A stretch of DNA of 64,000 nt from Sphingobacterium lumbrici (GCF_006476045.1 NZ_SRZY01000011.1:434001-498000), one strand, 5' to 3'; shown: positions 26,515 to 35,862, counted from the stretch's first letter. The notes: generated by a model from the letters alone, not told the origin. Made by a program: numbers and translations.

Positions 26515-28389
26515 ATGTCTAGTACAGTTATATCGCACGACGCAGCACATCACGGTTCACATGATCACCATCATGAGACATTCTTGACTAAGTATATATT
26601 TAGCCAAGATCATAAGATGATTGCTAAGCAATTCTTGATCACAGGTATTATTATGGCAGTTTTTGCCATGTTGTTATCTATATTGTTTCGTATTCAATTA
26701 GCATGGCCAGATAAGGATTTTCCTATTTTGGAAGTGTTTTTAGGTAAGTGGGCTGAAGGTGGTCGTATTAAGCCGGAGTTTTTTCTTTCCCTAGTTACCA
26801 TTCACGGTACAATGATGGTTTTCTTTGTATTAACCGCGGGTTTATCTGGTACGTTCAGTAACTTGTTGATTCCCTATCAAATCGGTGCACGTGATATGGC
26901 GTCTCCACTGATGAACATGTTATCTTATTGGTTCTTCTTTGTGGCCTGTGTTATCATGATCGGCTCTTTCTTCGTAGAAAGTGGACCTGCATCAGCAGGA
27001 TGGACTATTTATCCGCCGTTGTCTGCTGTTCCGACTTCTATTTCGGGATCCGGAATGGGGATGACATTGTGGTTGATCAGTATGACCTTGTTTATTGCTT
27101 CGCAGGTATTGGGTGGGGTTAACTACATCAGTACAATATTGAATATGCGTACAAAAGGGATGGACTTGTGGAGAATGCCACTAACTATCTGGTCGTTTTT
27201 CTTAACAGCTATTGTAGGTTTGTTATCATTCCCTGTCTTAGTATCTGCTGTTGTATTATTGATTTTTGATCGTTCATTCGGTACATCATTTTACTTGTCT
27301 GATTTAGTCGTTCAAGGACAGATTCTACCGAATGAAGGTGGGTCACCTATTTTATTCCAACACTTATTTTGGTTCTTGGGTCACCCAGAGGTATATATTG
27401 TCGTTATGCCTGCTTTAGGTTTAACGTCTGAAGTGATTTCTACAAACTCCCGTAAGCCGATCTTCGGTTATCACGCGATGGTTTATTCGTTAGTCGGTAT
27501 TACCGTTTTATCATTTATCGTATGGGGACACCACATGTTTGTAACAGGTATGAATCCATTCTTAGGTGGTGTGTTTATGATTACGACCTTGATTATAGCG
27601 GTTCCTTCGGCGGTTAAGGCGTTTAACTATATTGCTACATTATGGAGAGGTAATATTCGTTTTACACCTGCTATGCTGTTTGCAATCGGTATGGTTTCGT
27701 TTTTTGTGTCGGGTGGTGTTACCGGTATTTTCTTGGGTAATGCAGCCTTAGATATTAATTTACACGATACGTATTTTGTCGTTGCCCACTTTCACTTGGT
27801 AATGGGGTCGGCATCAATCTTTGGTATGCTGTGTGGGGTATATCACTGGTATCCTAAGATGTTTGGTCGTATGATGAATACAAAATTGGGATATCTGCAT
27901 TTTTGGTTAACATTCCTGGGGGCTTATTTGGTATTCTTCCCGATGCACTTCATGGGTATTGATGGTGTGCCTCGTCGTTATTACGCGTTCACCGAATTTC
28001 CATTTATGGAAAAATGGGTTTCAGTTAATATTCTTGTTACCTGGGCTGCTATTGTTGCTGGTTTAGGACAGGTTGCATTTTTGGTTAATTTCTTCGGATC
28101 GATTTGGAGAGGTAAAAAGGCGACACAAAATCCATGGAAGTCAAATACATTAGAATGGACTACACCGGTAGAGCATATTCATGGAAACTGGCCTGGTGAA
28201 ATTCCTGCCGTACACCGTTGGCCATACGACTATAGTAAACCAGGTCACGATGAGGATTTTATCTCTCAGGTCGTACCATATTCTCAGACGATGAGCTCTA
28301 ATTCGTATCACGATTTCGAAGGCGATGAAGAGGCTATTGCAATACAAAGAGAATGGAATAAGGAAAATAATAGATCGGTAGAAGAGTAA
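26515..28389 (+). CDS. coxA: Cytochrome c oxidase subunit I
   Basis: A 624-residue haem-copper oxidase catalytic subunit with about twelve helices. Haem and copper ligands are seen in FSLVTIHGTMMVFF-like helix II (LVTIHGTMM), FWFLGHPEVYIVVMPALG (CuB His and cross-linked Tyr), WGHHMFVTGMN (two CuB His) and DTYFVVAHFHLVMG (haem a3 and a His). HPEVY points to an A-type oxidase. It reduces oxygen to water and pumps protons. Confidence 0.97.
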   Translation: MSSTVISHDAAHHGSHDHHHETFLTKYIFSQDHKMIAKQFLITGIIMAVFAMLLSILFRIQLAWPDKDFPILEVFLGKWAEGGRIKPEFFLSLVTIHGTMMVFFVLTAGLSGTFSNLLIPYQIGARDMASPLMNMLSYWFFFVACVIMIGSFFVESGPASAGWTIYPPLSAVPTSISGSGMGMTLWLISMTLFIASQVLGGVNYISTILNMRTKGMDLWRMPLTIWSFFLTAIVGLLSFPVLVSAVVLLIFDRSFGTSFYLSDLVVQGQILPNEGGSPILFQHLFWFLGHPEVYIVVMPALGLTSEVISTNSRKPIFGYHAMVYSLVGITVLSFIVWGHHMFVTGMNPFLGGVFMITTLIIAVPSAVKAFNYIATLWRGNIRFTPAMLFAIGMVSFFVSGGVTGIFLGNAALDINLHDTYFVVAHFHLVMGSASIFGMLCGVYHWYPKMFGRMMNTKLGYLHFWLTFLGAYLVFFPMHFMGIDGVPRRYYAFTEFPFMEKWVSVNILVTWAAIVAGLGQVAFLVNFFGSIWRGKKATQNPWKSNTLEWTTPVEHIHGNWPGEIPAVHRWPYDYSKPGHDEDFISQVVPYSQTMSSNSYHDFEGDEEAIAIQREWNKENNRSVEE

Positions 28390-28409
28390 GAAATAAAGCA
28401 AAAGAAGGT

Positions 28410-29453
28410 ATGTACCCTAGTAGTGAGAAGCGATTTGTCAAAATAAACAGGGTTACGATCATTGTCTTATTTCTCGTGATCACAGCGGGTGGGATAGTAA
28501 GAAGTACAGGTTCCGGGATGGGATGTCCGGATTGGCCTAAATGTTTCAATCAGGTCATTCCTCCCAGCGATGTTTCTCAATTGCCCGAGGGTTATGAAGA
28601 GGAATACATTGCCGGAAGGGCTGCTAAGAATCAACGTTTTGCAAAGATGGTGGATTTCTTTGGTTCTGCGGAGATGGCTGATCGGATTCGGAATGATAAG
28701 TCGATATTAATTCACGAAGAGTTTAATGCTGCCAAGACTTGGACCGAATATATTAATCGGCTTGCAGGAGTTATTGCTGGTTTTTGCCTTCTGTTTTGTG
28801 CTCTTTTTTCATTTACTTATATAAAAACGAAGCCATCCATATTGATATGGAGCGTTCTTAATCTTTTTGCAGTAGTTATACAGGCTTGGTTAGGCTCTAT
28901 AGTCGTTTCCACAAATTTGATGCCTTGGATTATTACTGTACACATGTTGTTGGCGTTGATTATAGTTGCGATAAGTATTTATACGTTTTATATGGCAACG
29001 ACACTAAGAAACAAAACCATATTGGTGAATTATCAGTATGCTAGTGTTAAAGTTGTAGCTGTCATTTCTATTGTCATTACATTGGTTCAAGTGGTATATG
29101 GTACAGAAGTGAGAGAAATGATAGATCATTTGAATGATCAAGGCGTATCAAGATCGGAGTGGATCGATGCTATCGGACGGAATTATGATGTTCATCGTAT
29201 TCTTTCTTATATCACATTGGCGGTTACAATTCTGTTTTTCTTTTTAGTGAAGAATAGATTTAGTCGCCTATCATTACAAAGTAAATATGCTTGGATTGTG
29301 TTGTTCTTGGTATGTTTACAAATGTTGTCAGGTCTTATTATGGCTCATTTTAATGTGCCCGCATTTGCGCAGACAACACATTTAGTAATTGCTAGTTTGT
29401 TTTTCGGAGCACAATATTATTTAATGCTTCTGATGACAAAATTGAAAAGATAG
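28410..29453 (+). CDS. ctaA: Haem A synthase (CtaA/COX15)
   Basis: A 347-residue membrane protein with eight helices. GGIVRSTGSGMGCPDWPKCFNQVIPP near the N-terminus is the CtaA signature, with the paired Cys typical of one subgroup. EYINRLAGV and LVQVVYGTEVREMIDH hold conserved His/Glu positions. It oxidises the haem O methyl group to form haem A for the oxidase encoded just upstream. Confidence 0.94.
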   Translation: MYPSSEKRFVKINRVTIIVLFLVITAGGIVRSTGSGMGCPDWPKCFNQVIPPSDVSQLPEGYEEEYIAGRAAKNQRFAKMVDFFGSAEMADRIRNDKSILIHEEFNAAKTWTEYINRLAGVIAGFCLLFCALFSFTYIKTKPSILIWSVLNLFAVVIQAWLGSIVVSTNLMPWIITVHMLLALIIVAISIYTFYMATTLRNKTILVNYQYASVKVVAVISIVITLVQVVYGTEVREMIDHLNDQGVSRSEWIDAIGRNYDVHRILSYITLAVTILFFFLVKNRFSRLSLQSKYAWIVLFLVCLQMLSGLIMAHFNVPAFAQTTHLVIASLFFGAQYYLMLLMTKLKR

Positions 29454-29483
29454 GTTAGGTAGATTTTGGAGATGTCGTATTAA

Positions 29484-30389
29484 ATGAAAGCTTTTATTTC
29501 AGATTTTAACAAACTAGTTAAATTGCGTTTGACGTTAACTGTTGTTTTTTCTGCATCTATCTCATTCTTGATAGGAGCGAAGCAACAGGGTGATATTATG
29601 TGGTTCAATTGGCTTATGCTTACAATCGGTGGGTTCTTGGTTACCGGTGCAGCAAATGGTTTTAACGAGATCATTGAGAAGGATATAGACAGGCTGATGA
29701 AAAGAACGATGGATCGTCCGTTACCCTCGGGTCGGATGAATACGGGGCAAGCTTTGGTACTTAGTCTTTTAATGGGCATAACGGGCACGTTGGTATTGGT
29801 ACAGTTAAATTTTGTTGCGGGCTTATTATCTGTTTTTTCAATATTTCTATATGCCTTTGTGTATACTCCATTAAAACAGAAATCACCTATTGCAGTTTTT
29901 GTAGGTGCATTTCCGGGAGCATTACCCCCATTGATCGGTTATTATGCTGCATTTCAGTCTGCAGGATTCGGATTGGCATACGCCGAAGTAAGCGAGGCAG
30001 CGATTGTTATTATCCCGTTGGTGTTATTTGGCATTCAGTTTTTATGGCAATTTCCGCACTTTTGGGCTATTGCATGGGTAGCAGAAGAAGATTATAGTAA
30101 TGCTGGTATTCATTTGCTACCTACAACAAAGAAAGATAACATATCTGCTTTTATGATTTTCTTTTCAAGCTTGTTGATGGTGCCTGCTGGATTTTTGCCG
30201 ATGTATTATGGCTTTGGAGGTTGGGTATTTACCATTGTGTCGGTAATCGGCGGACTTCTTTTTACATGGTATGGATATAAGCATATGATCGAAAAGACGG
30301 ATGCTTCTGCAAAGAGAGTAATGTATACATCGTTTTTGTATTTGCCATTAACGCAATTTATACTGTTATTTGACTTTATTCCTTTATAA
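29484..30389 (+). CDS. ctaB: Protohaem IX farnesyltransferase (haem O synthase)
   Basis: A 301-residue UbiA-type prenyltransferase with about nine helices. NGFNEIIEKDIDRLMKRTMDRPLPSG holds the first Asp-rich motif (DxxxD), and YTPLKQKSPIAVFVGAFPGALPPLIGYYA is a family signature. It farnesylates haem B to haem O, feeding CtaA. The spacing to ctaA (30 bp) and subunit III (8 bp) supports one operon. Confidence 0.96.
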   Translation: MKAFISDFNKLVKLRLTLTVVFSASISFLIGAKQQGDIMWFNWLMLTIGGFLVTGAANGFNEIIEKDIDRLMKRTMDRPLPSGRMNTGQALVLSLLMGITGTLVLVQLNFVAGLLSVFSIFLYAFVYTPLKQKSPIAVFVGAFPGALPPLIGYYAAFQSAGFGLAYAEVSEAAIVIIPLVLFGIQFLWQFPHFWAIAWVAEEDYSNAGIHLLPTTKKDNISAFMIFFSSLLMVPAGFLPMYYGFGGWVFTIVSVIGGLLFTWYGYKHMIEKTDASAKRVMYTSFLYLPLTQFILLFDFIPL

Positions 30390-30397
30390 TAAAATTG

Positions 30398-30982
30398 ATG
30401 GAAAACAAAGAATTGGTAATAGCTGATTTATTACGTACACGAAAGGCAAAGAAGTTTAGTCTTTGGTTAGGCTTGATAGGTATGTTTATGATGTTTGCTG
30501 CTTTGTCTAGTGGGTTCATTGTATACACAGCGAGTGGCGTTGATAAAGGTATCAAGACTATTTTGCCACATGCATTTATATATAGTACGGTAGCAATTAT
30601 CTTGAGTAGTGTGACTATACATTTCGCTTTTCAGGCTGCAAAGACGGGTAACTTGGTTAGACAGAAATCTTTGCTGATATTTACTTTGGCTTTGGGACTT
30701 GTTTTTTTTGTGCTGCAATTGAAAGCATGGGGAATTCTGACCGAGAGAGGGATTTATTTTATTAACAATAATGCTTCGCAATCTTTTATATACATATTTA
30801 CAGGATTGCACTTAGCACACATTATAGCGGGAATCATTGTTTTATTGCGGTGTTATATTGGAGCTGTGAAGCCCATAGCACATGATTACAATGTTTTTCG
30901 GATGGATCTGGGCGCAATTTTTTGGCATTTTCTAGATCTTTTATGGATTTATATTTATGTTTTCTTACTTTTGAATCAATAA
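30398..30982 (+). CDS. Cytochrome c oxidase subunit III family protein (first copy)
   Basis: A 194-residue membrane protein with five helices. The start ATG 30398 is preferred to the TTG three bases before. FIYIFTGLHLAHIIAGIIVLL and FWHFLDLLWIYIYVFLL are subunit III features. It is shorter than the second copy at 30992, from which it differs at the N-terminus. Two subunit III-like genes in a row are common in Bacteroidota oxidase operons. Confidence 0.9.
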   Translation: MENKELVIADLLRTRKAKKFSLWLGLIGMFMMFAALSSGFIVYTASGVDKGIKTILPHAFIYSTVAIILSSVTIHFAFQAAKTGNLVRQKSLLIFTLALGLVFFVLQLKAWGILTERGIYFINNNASQSFIYIFTGLHLAHIIAGIIVLLRCYIGAVKPIAHDYNVFRMDLGAIFWHFLDLLWIYIYVFLLLNQ

Positions 30983-30991
30983 TAGTAAACA

Positions 30992-31729
30992 ATGAGTACA
31001 ACTGTATCGCAATTGGATAAGGTAAAAGACGGACCGTGGAACGGTGGCAAGTCTCCTTGGAACCTAGAGTATGGAAAAATCATGATGTGGTTTTTCTTAG
31101 TGTCGGACGCATTTACATTTTCTGCCTTCCTAATTTATTATGGCGCGCAGAAATTTGCACAACCTACATGGATTGATGCGGATAAAGTGTTCCAATCTAT
31201 TCCGGGCATTGCCGAATCCGGACAACCTTTGGTGTTCGTAGGTATCATGACCTTTATCTTGATTATGTCTTCGGTAACTATGGTGTTAGCGGTAGAAGCA
31301 GGACATCGTAATTCCAAACATGAGGTTGTTAAATGGATGTTATGGACGATTTTAGGAGGTTTGTTGTTTGTTGGCTGTCAGGCTATCGAATGGACTCACT
31401 TACATCATCAGGGATTTTGGTTTGGACGCAATCCGGCAACGGGTTTAGATGGAGATCTTGCTATAGCAGACGCATTGCGACCTTATTTCACAAATGATAT
31501 ATCGTATACCGCAGCATTGCAATTTTCGAACTTGTTCTTTACCATTACCGGGTTTCACGGATTCCACGTGTCTATCGGTATCCTTTTAAATATAATTATT
31601 TTGAGTATGACACTCAATAATACATTTGAAAGAAGAGGTACGTATTTGATGGTCGAAAAAGTTGGTTTGTACTGGCACTTTGTGGATTTAGTGTGGGTAT
31701 TTGTATTTACTTTCTTCTACCTAATCTAA
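30992..31729 (+). CDS. coxC: Cytochrome c oxidase subunit III (second copy)
   Basis: A 245-residue subunit III with five or more helices. KIMMWFFLVSDAFTFSAFL is the N-terminal helix motif, LFFTITGFHGFHVSIGILLN the central motif, and VGLYWHFVDLVWVFVFTFFYLI the C-terminal signature. It stabilises the oxidase core. A 105-bp gap with a heptamer array separates it from the subunit IV gene. Confidence 0.94.
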   Translation: MSTTVSQLDKVKDGPWNGGKSPWNLEYGKIMMWFFLVSDAFTFSAFLIYYGAQKFAQPTWIDADKVFQSIPGIAESGQPLVFVGIMTFILIMSSVTMVLAVEAGHRNSKHEVVKWMLWTILGGLLFVGCQAIEWTHLHHQGFWFGRNPATGLDGDLAIADALRPYFTNDISYTAALQFSNLFFTITGFHGFHVSIGILLNIIILSMTLNNTFERRGTYLMVEKVGLYWHFVDLVWVFVFTFFYLI

Positions 31730-31793
31730 CTTGTAAAATATAATAAAAGGTAAAAATTAAAAAAAATAGGTGTTGTATGGAGTATCGGCTAAG

Positions 31794-31828
31794 AATACTC
31801 GATATTTAATACTCAATACTTAATACTA
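31794..31828. repeat. Heptamer tandem array before subunit IV gene
   Basis: Five units in exact 7-bp phase: AATACTC (31794), GATATTT (31801), AATACTC (31808), AATACTT (31815), AATACTA (31822). It ends 6 bp before the next start codon, in a 105-bp gap inside the operon. The upstream part of the gap is A-rich. Confidence 0.75.
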
Positions 31829-31834
31829 AAAAAG

Positions 31835-32212
31835 ATGGCTAATCACGATCATATTGCTACACATGATGCGCACGCGCATGAGGATGGAATGGACAAAAAA
31901 AGAATTTGGTCTGTATTCTTTGTACTGTTGGCATTAACAGCATTAGAGTTTTTAATTGCATTGGGCTTCGTTCACCATTGGGGAATCCTACAAAAGGGAA
32001 CTTTAGTAACTGTAATCTACATCATTCTTACATTAGTGAAGGCATTCTATATTGTTGCGTTCTTCATGCACTTAAAGTTTGAGAAATCCAGTTTTATAGT
32101 CTGTTGTTCGATAGTATTTCTTTTTATTATCTATTTTATTGTACTGATGTTAATTGAAGGTGACTTTTTGTTAGGTGCGTTTCAAGATCATCCACTGTAT
32201 CCAAATAAATAG
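31835..32212 (+). CDS. Cytochrome c oxidase subunit IV family protein
   Basis: A 125-residue protein with a His/Asp-rich N-terminus (NHDHIATHDAHAHEDG) and three transmembrane helices. VFFVLLALTALEFLIALG and TLVKAFYIVAFFMHLKFE match prokaryotic subunit IV. It is a small accessory subunit of the oxidase. The N-terminal histidines could bind a metal, but similar His-rich tails occur widely in this family. Confidence 0.9.
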   Translation: MANHDHIATHDAHAHEDGMDKKRIWSVFFVLLALTALEFLIALGFVHHWGILQKGTLVTVIYIILTLVKAFYIVAFFMHLKFEKSSFIVCCSIVFLFIIYFIVLMLIEGDFLLGAFQDHPLYPNK

Positions 32213-32217
32213 ACTGA

Positions 32218-32940
32218 ATGAGTAATACTACTCAAAAAAGGAACTTTTCAAAAGTAATTATCCTGGCCATTGTTTTATTGGTGCCAGGATTTTTATATTT
32301 ATTGCTCAATCGTATCGGGTCTAATGAATACGTAAAGTTGCCCATCTATGGCGAAAAGTCGCTTTCTGGAAAGATGAATAGAAAAATGGGAAGAGAGATT
32401 CCGGACACAACTTATCATCAGTTAGCCCCCATCGATTTTATAAATAGCGAAGGCGATTCTATACATTTTTTGGCGTCGGATACCGTGATTACGGTAGTGC
32501 ATCTTTTTTATACTAAGGATACGACATTGTCTCGCGGCATGATGGATAATCTTTATGCTATTGCGAATAGGTTTAAAAATAATTCTTCCTTGCGGCTGCT
32601 GTCTGTTTCTGTGGATCCGCAGGACAATCCCGAAAGTTTGAAAAATTATGTGCGACCTTATGATACATTGATTGGTAAATATTGGAATGCAGTGAGTGCC
32701 TCTCATACTGATATGTTGAGATATGCACGTGAGGAAATGTTGATTGATGCCATGCGAAACCCAGCTGATACGAATGCGTTTGTCATCAGTAATAATTACC
32801 TGTTGATAGATTCACAACGTCGCATAAGAGGTTTTTACGACATAAACCTCAAAACAGAGGTGGACAGGCTAGAAGACGAAATAAAGCTTCAATTGGTAGA
32901 GGAAATAAGAAATAACCCATTAAAAGTAGAGAAGAGATAA
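32218..32940 (+). CDS. SCO1/SenC-like protein lacking copper ligands
   Basis: A 240-residue protein with one N-terminal membrane anchor (about 13-30) and a thioredoxin-like SCO fold: VVHLFYTKDTTLSRGMMDNL, RLLSVSVDPQDNPESLKNY and NNYLLIDSQRRIRGFYD. SCO proteins deliver copper to CuA through a CxxxC pair and a distant His. Here the loop reads YTKDTTLSRGM where the family has a TSCPTICPKM-like stretch, and there is no cysteine in the whole protein; the usual His before the last strand is also missing. It may be a structural or degenerate member. It is in the operon, 5 bp after subunit IV. Confidence 0.85.
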   Translation: MSNTTQKRNFSKVIILAIVLLVPGFLYLLLNRIGSNEYVKLPIYGEKSLSGKMNRKMGREIPDTTYHQLAPIDFINSEGDSIHFLASDTVITVVHLFYTKDTTLSRGMMDNLYAIANRFKNNSSLRLLSVSVDPQDNPESLKNYVRPYDTLIGKYWNAVSASHTDMLRYAREEMLIDAMRNPADTNAFVISNNYLLIDSQRRIRGFYDINLKTEVDRLEDEIKLQLVEEIRNNPLKVEKR

Positions 32941-32942
32941 AA

Positions 32943-33482
32943 ATGGCAATGACAGAAGAAGAAAAGAAATATAAGGGCTGGATTTGGACCTTATCGATTG
33001 TAATTCCATTGGCAGTAGCGGCCCTATTTGGCGTCAACTTAAGAAAGTTGGGATATGATGTGGAACCACTTTCTTTCTTGCCTCCTATTTACGCATCTAT
33101 TAATGGCTTGACGGCAGTACTCTTGGTATGGGCCATATCAGCCATAAAAAAAGGCAACGTTAAATTACATGAGGGATTGATTAAGCTTTGTATGGTTTGT
33201 TCGTCTCTATTCCTGATCATGTATGTAGCTTACCACATGACGTCGGATTCTACCTCTTATGGAGGCGAGGGTTTTATTCGGTATGTGTATTTCTTTATAT
33301 TGATAACACATATCTTACTATCCATAATTATTATCCCTTTTGTTTTGTTTACTTTTGTAAGAGGGATAGCAGGTGCTTATGAAAGGCATAAAAAATTAGC
33401 ACGGATCACGTATCCGATGTGGCTTTATGTAGCGGTTACCGGGGTAATTGTATATATGATGATTTCTCCGTATTATAGTTAG
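32943..33482 (+). CDS. DUF420 family membrane protein
   Basis: A 179-residue protein with five helices. LPPIYASINGLTAVLLVWA, KLHEGLIKLCMVCSSLFLIMYVAYHM and FILITHILLSIIIIPFVLFTFVRG match DUF420 (CtaM-like), a family found in oxidase operons. CtaM in Firmicutes is needed for aa3 oxidase maturation; the same role here is plausible from position. The start at 32943 is 2 bp after the SCO-like stop. Confidence 0.88.
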   Translation: MAMTEEEKKYKGWIWTLSIVIPLAVAALFGVNLRKLGYDVEPLSFLPPIYASINGLTAVLLVWAISAIKKGNVKLHEGLIKLCMVCSSLFLIMYVAYHMTSDSTSYGGEGFIRYVYFFILITHILLSIIIIPFVLFTFVRGIAGAYERHKKLARITYPMWLYVAVTGVIVYMMISPYYS

Positions 33483-33543
33483 CTAGTTGTCTTCCTAACT
33501 TTCTAGCTCTATAACTTTATCACCTTATAACTTTTTAACTTTT
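33480..33543. repeat. Octamer tandem array before conserved protein gene
   Basis: Units in 8-bp phase with consensus TAACTTTN. Exact TAACTTT copies start at 33496, 33512, 33528 and 33536; decayed units lie at 33480, 33488, 33504 (TAGCTCT) and 33520 (TCACCTT). The array begins in the DUF420 stop region and ends 4 bp before the next ATG. Confidence 0.75.
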
Positions 33544-33547
33544 AAAA

Positions 33548-34003
33548 ATGAAAAAGATTTGGATATATCAGACGGATAGGATTCTTTCGCCAGATGAAAG
33601 TGCTCAGATTATGGAAAGGGTGGGGCCGTTTATTTCTTCCTGGACAGCTCACGGCAGTGCTTTGGCAGGAAAAGGGTATCTAAAACATAATTTATTTCTG
33701 ATTCTTGAAGTCGATGAAGAGCAGGCTGGGGTAACAGGTTGTTCCATAGATAAATCGGTTCATTTTATAAAATCGCTGGAAGAGGAATTTAACGTTAACT
33801 TCTTTGATAGATTAAAGATAGCCTATCGCGACGAGGCACATGCGATTCAATTGGTGGATCGTTCCGTTTTTGAAGAATTGATCAAATCGGGAATAGTTCA
33901 TTCGCAAACTATCGTGTTCAACAATATTCTGACGAATGCATCTGAACTGGAGTCCAATTGGGAGATTCCTTTTCAAGATAGTTGGCATAGCAAGGTCTTT
34001 TAA
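33548..34003 (+). CDS. Conserved Bacteroidota protein of unknown function
   Basis: A 151-residue soluble protein without signal peptide or membrane segment. IWIYQTDRILSPDESAQIMERVGPFISSWTAHG begins it, and DRLKIAYRD and FNNILTNASELESNWEIPFQDSWH are further features. I recall relatives being labelled 'ABC transporter ATPase', but no Walker motif is present, so that label is unsupported. It may be the last gene of the oxidase transcript; a strong terminator follows directly. Confidence 0.75.
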   Translation: MKKIWIYQTDRILSPDESAQIMERVGPFISSWTAHGSALAGKGYLKHNLFLILEVDEEQAGVTGCSIDKSVHFIKSLEEEFNVNFFDRLKIAYRDEAHAIQLVDRSVFEELIKSGIVHSQTIVFNNILTNASELESNWEIPFQDSWHSKVF

Positions 34004-34035
34004 AAAGGGTTGGTTTTTAAAAACCAACCCTTTTT
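34002..34035. terminator. Perfect 34-bp palindromic bidirectional terminator
   Basis: AAAAAGGGTTGGTTTTT (34002-34018) is mirrored exactly at 34019-34035. The A and T runs give a U-tract in both directions. It ends the respiratory operon and pckA, and touches both stop codons. Confidence 0.9.
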
Positions 34036-35657
34036 TATAGTACTGTTTTTGGAGCTGCGGATAGAATCTCATCGCTAGCCCTATCTTCAAATTGTTTGAA
34101 GTTATTTACAAACAATTGAGCGAGTGATAAGGCGCGTTGATCATACGCCTCCGTATTTTCCCATGTGTTTCTTGGATTAAGGTACTCACTAGGTACACCT
34201 GGACAAGATTGAGGTTTTAATACACCGAATACCACATGAGGTAAATATTCTACCTTATCCAGATCTCCATTTATTGCTGCGTTTATCATAGCACGTGTGT
34301 ATTTGAGGCTAATGCGTTTTCCTATACCGTAAGGTCCACCTGTCCATCCGGTATTAATCAGCCATACGTTCACATCGGGATGCTTCTCTAGCTTTTCGCC
34401 TAGAAGTTCAGCATATTTTATGGGATGTAGCGGCAAAAATACTCTTCCAAAACACGCTGAAAATGTTGTTTGAGGTTCTATTATGCCGATCTCCGTCCCT
34501 GCTACTTTAGCGGTATAACCCGATATAAAATGATACATTGCCTGTTCCTTCGTTAATTTGGATATTGGCGGTAAAATACCGAATGCATCACAGGTCAAGA
34601 AGAATATGTTCTTTGGATTTCCTCCTAACGAGGGATTTTTCGCATTTGTAATATATTCGATCGGATACGCCGCGCGGGTGTTTTCGGTGATACTGGAGTC
34701 TGTATAGTTAACAATATTAGAATTAGGGAAAAAGGAAGTGTTTTCCAATAATGTATGCTCTTTTACAGCAGCAAATATTTCGGGTTCTTTCTCGGCACTG
34801 AGGTCTATACATTTGGCATAGCACCCTCCTTCAAAGTTGAAAATTGATCCATCGGCCCAACCATGTTCATCATCACCGATAAGTGACCTATTTGAATCGG
34901 CCGACAACGTAGTTTTTCCAGTACCACTGAGCCCAAAAAATAAAGCAACGTCTTCTGCTTTTCCTTCGTTAGCCGAACAGTGCATGGGCAAAACGTTGTG
35001 GTGATAAGGAAGAATGAAGTTCAATACACTGAATATCCCTTTTTTTATTTCTCCGGTATATGCGGATCCCCCAATCAATATTATTTTTTTGCTGAAGTTG
35101 ACGATTGTGAAATTTTCTTGTCTGGTTCCGTCTATGTTAGGGTCTGCTAGGAATTCTGGAATTTGAAGAATCAACCATTCCTGTTTAAAATTGTGTATTT
35201 CTTCTGCCGTGGGTACAATAAAAAGATTACTGCAAAAGAGATTTGCCCATGGTGTGGTATTGATTACTGTCACATTCAATCTGAAATCAGGATGTGCTCC
35301 CGCAAAGCAATTTCTTATCCAAATTTCTTTTTTTGTTAAGAAATCAATCATCTTGGTATAGAGATGATCAAAGGTGTGTTCTGAAATCGGAATGTTGATA
35401 TCTCCCCAATCGATCGTGTTTTCTGTATATGAATCCTTTACAATAAATTTATCTTTCGGGGATCTTCCGGTAAATTTTCCGGTACTGACACATAATGCAC
35501 CTGTATCGTTTAATTTTCCTTGACCAAGCTTCAGTGTTTGTTGAGTGAGTGTGCTTCGATCTAGGTTCCAGTTTATCTTATTCGATAATAGGCCCAAATG
35601 AGTAATGTCAATGGATGGACTTTTTGTTCCTAATTCTAGTAGCTCCATATATGTCAT
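34035..35657 (-). CDS. pckA: Phosphoenolpyruvate carboxykinase (ATP)
   Basis: A 540-residue cytosolic enzyme that turns oxaloacetate and ATP into PEP and CO2 for gluconeogenesis. FGLSGTGKTTLSAD is the kinase-1a P-loop, GDDEHGW the kinase-2 motif, and TGKFTGRSPKDKFIV the substrate-binding start. INTGWTGGPYGIGKRISLKYTRAMI is the adenine-binding region. The ATP type is clear from these motifs and length. Upstream (35658-35862) is AT-rich without a clear promoter box. Confidence 0.98.
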   Translation of the reverse strand: MTYMELLELGTKSPSIDITHLGLLSNKINWNLDRSTLTQQTLKLGQGKLNDTGALCVSTGKFTGRSPKDKFIVKDSYTENTIDWGDINIPISEHTFDHLYTKMIDFLTKKEIWIRNCFAGAHPDFRLNVTVINTTPWANLFCSNLFIVPTAEEIHNFKQEWLILQIPEFLADPNIDGTRQENFTIVNFSKKIILIGGSAYTGEIKKGIFSVLNFILPYHHNVLPMHCSANEGKAEDVALFFGLSGTGKTTLSADSNRSLIGDDEHGWADGSIFNFEGGCYAKCIDLSAEKEPEIFAAVKEHTLLENTSFFPNSNIVNYTDSSITENTRAAYPIEYITNAKNPSLGGNPKNIFFLTCDAFGILPPISKLTKEQAMYHFISGYTAKVAGTEIGIIEPQTTFSACFGRVFLPLHPIKYAELLGEKLEKHPDVNVWLINTGWTGGPYGIGKRISLKYTRAMINAAINGDLDKVEYLPHVVFGVLKPQSCPGVPSEYLNPRNTWENTEAYDQRALSLAQLFVNNFKQFEDRASDEILSAAPKTVL

Positions 35658-35862
35658 AATTTACGAAGCTAAGGTAAGGACAATATTAAAATGAAAATAA
35701 ATAATGTATATTTTTGTAAATATAATTTTTATATATTGTTTTTTGTGATTTATTTTATTATATTGGTAATATCTTTTGATTTTTTCGTTGCGTTTATAGT
35801 GAATATTTGAAAGAATATTAATTGGATATTGACTGATAATGGTGTTTTTTGAGCCACCATTA

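Noticed and set aside
26515..28389. Possible cbb3-type oxidase
   Set aside because: HPEVY and the CuA-type subunit II show an A-type aa3 oxidase.
30398..31729. Two subunit III genes in a row as a duplication worth reporting
   Set aside because: This is the usual arrangement in Bacteroidota oxidase operons and the two are clearly diverged.
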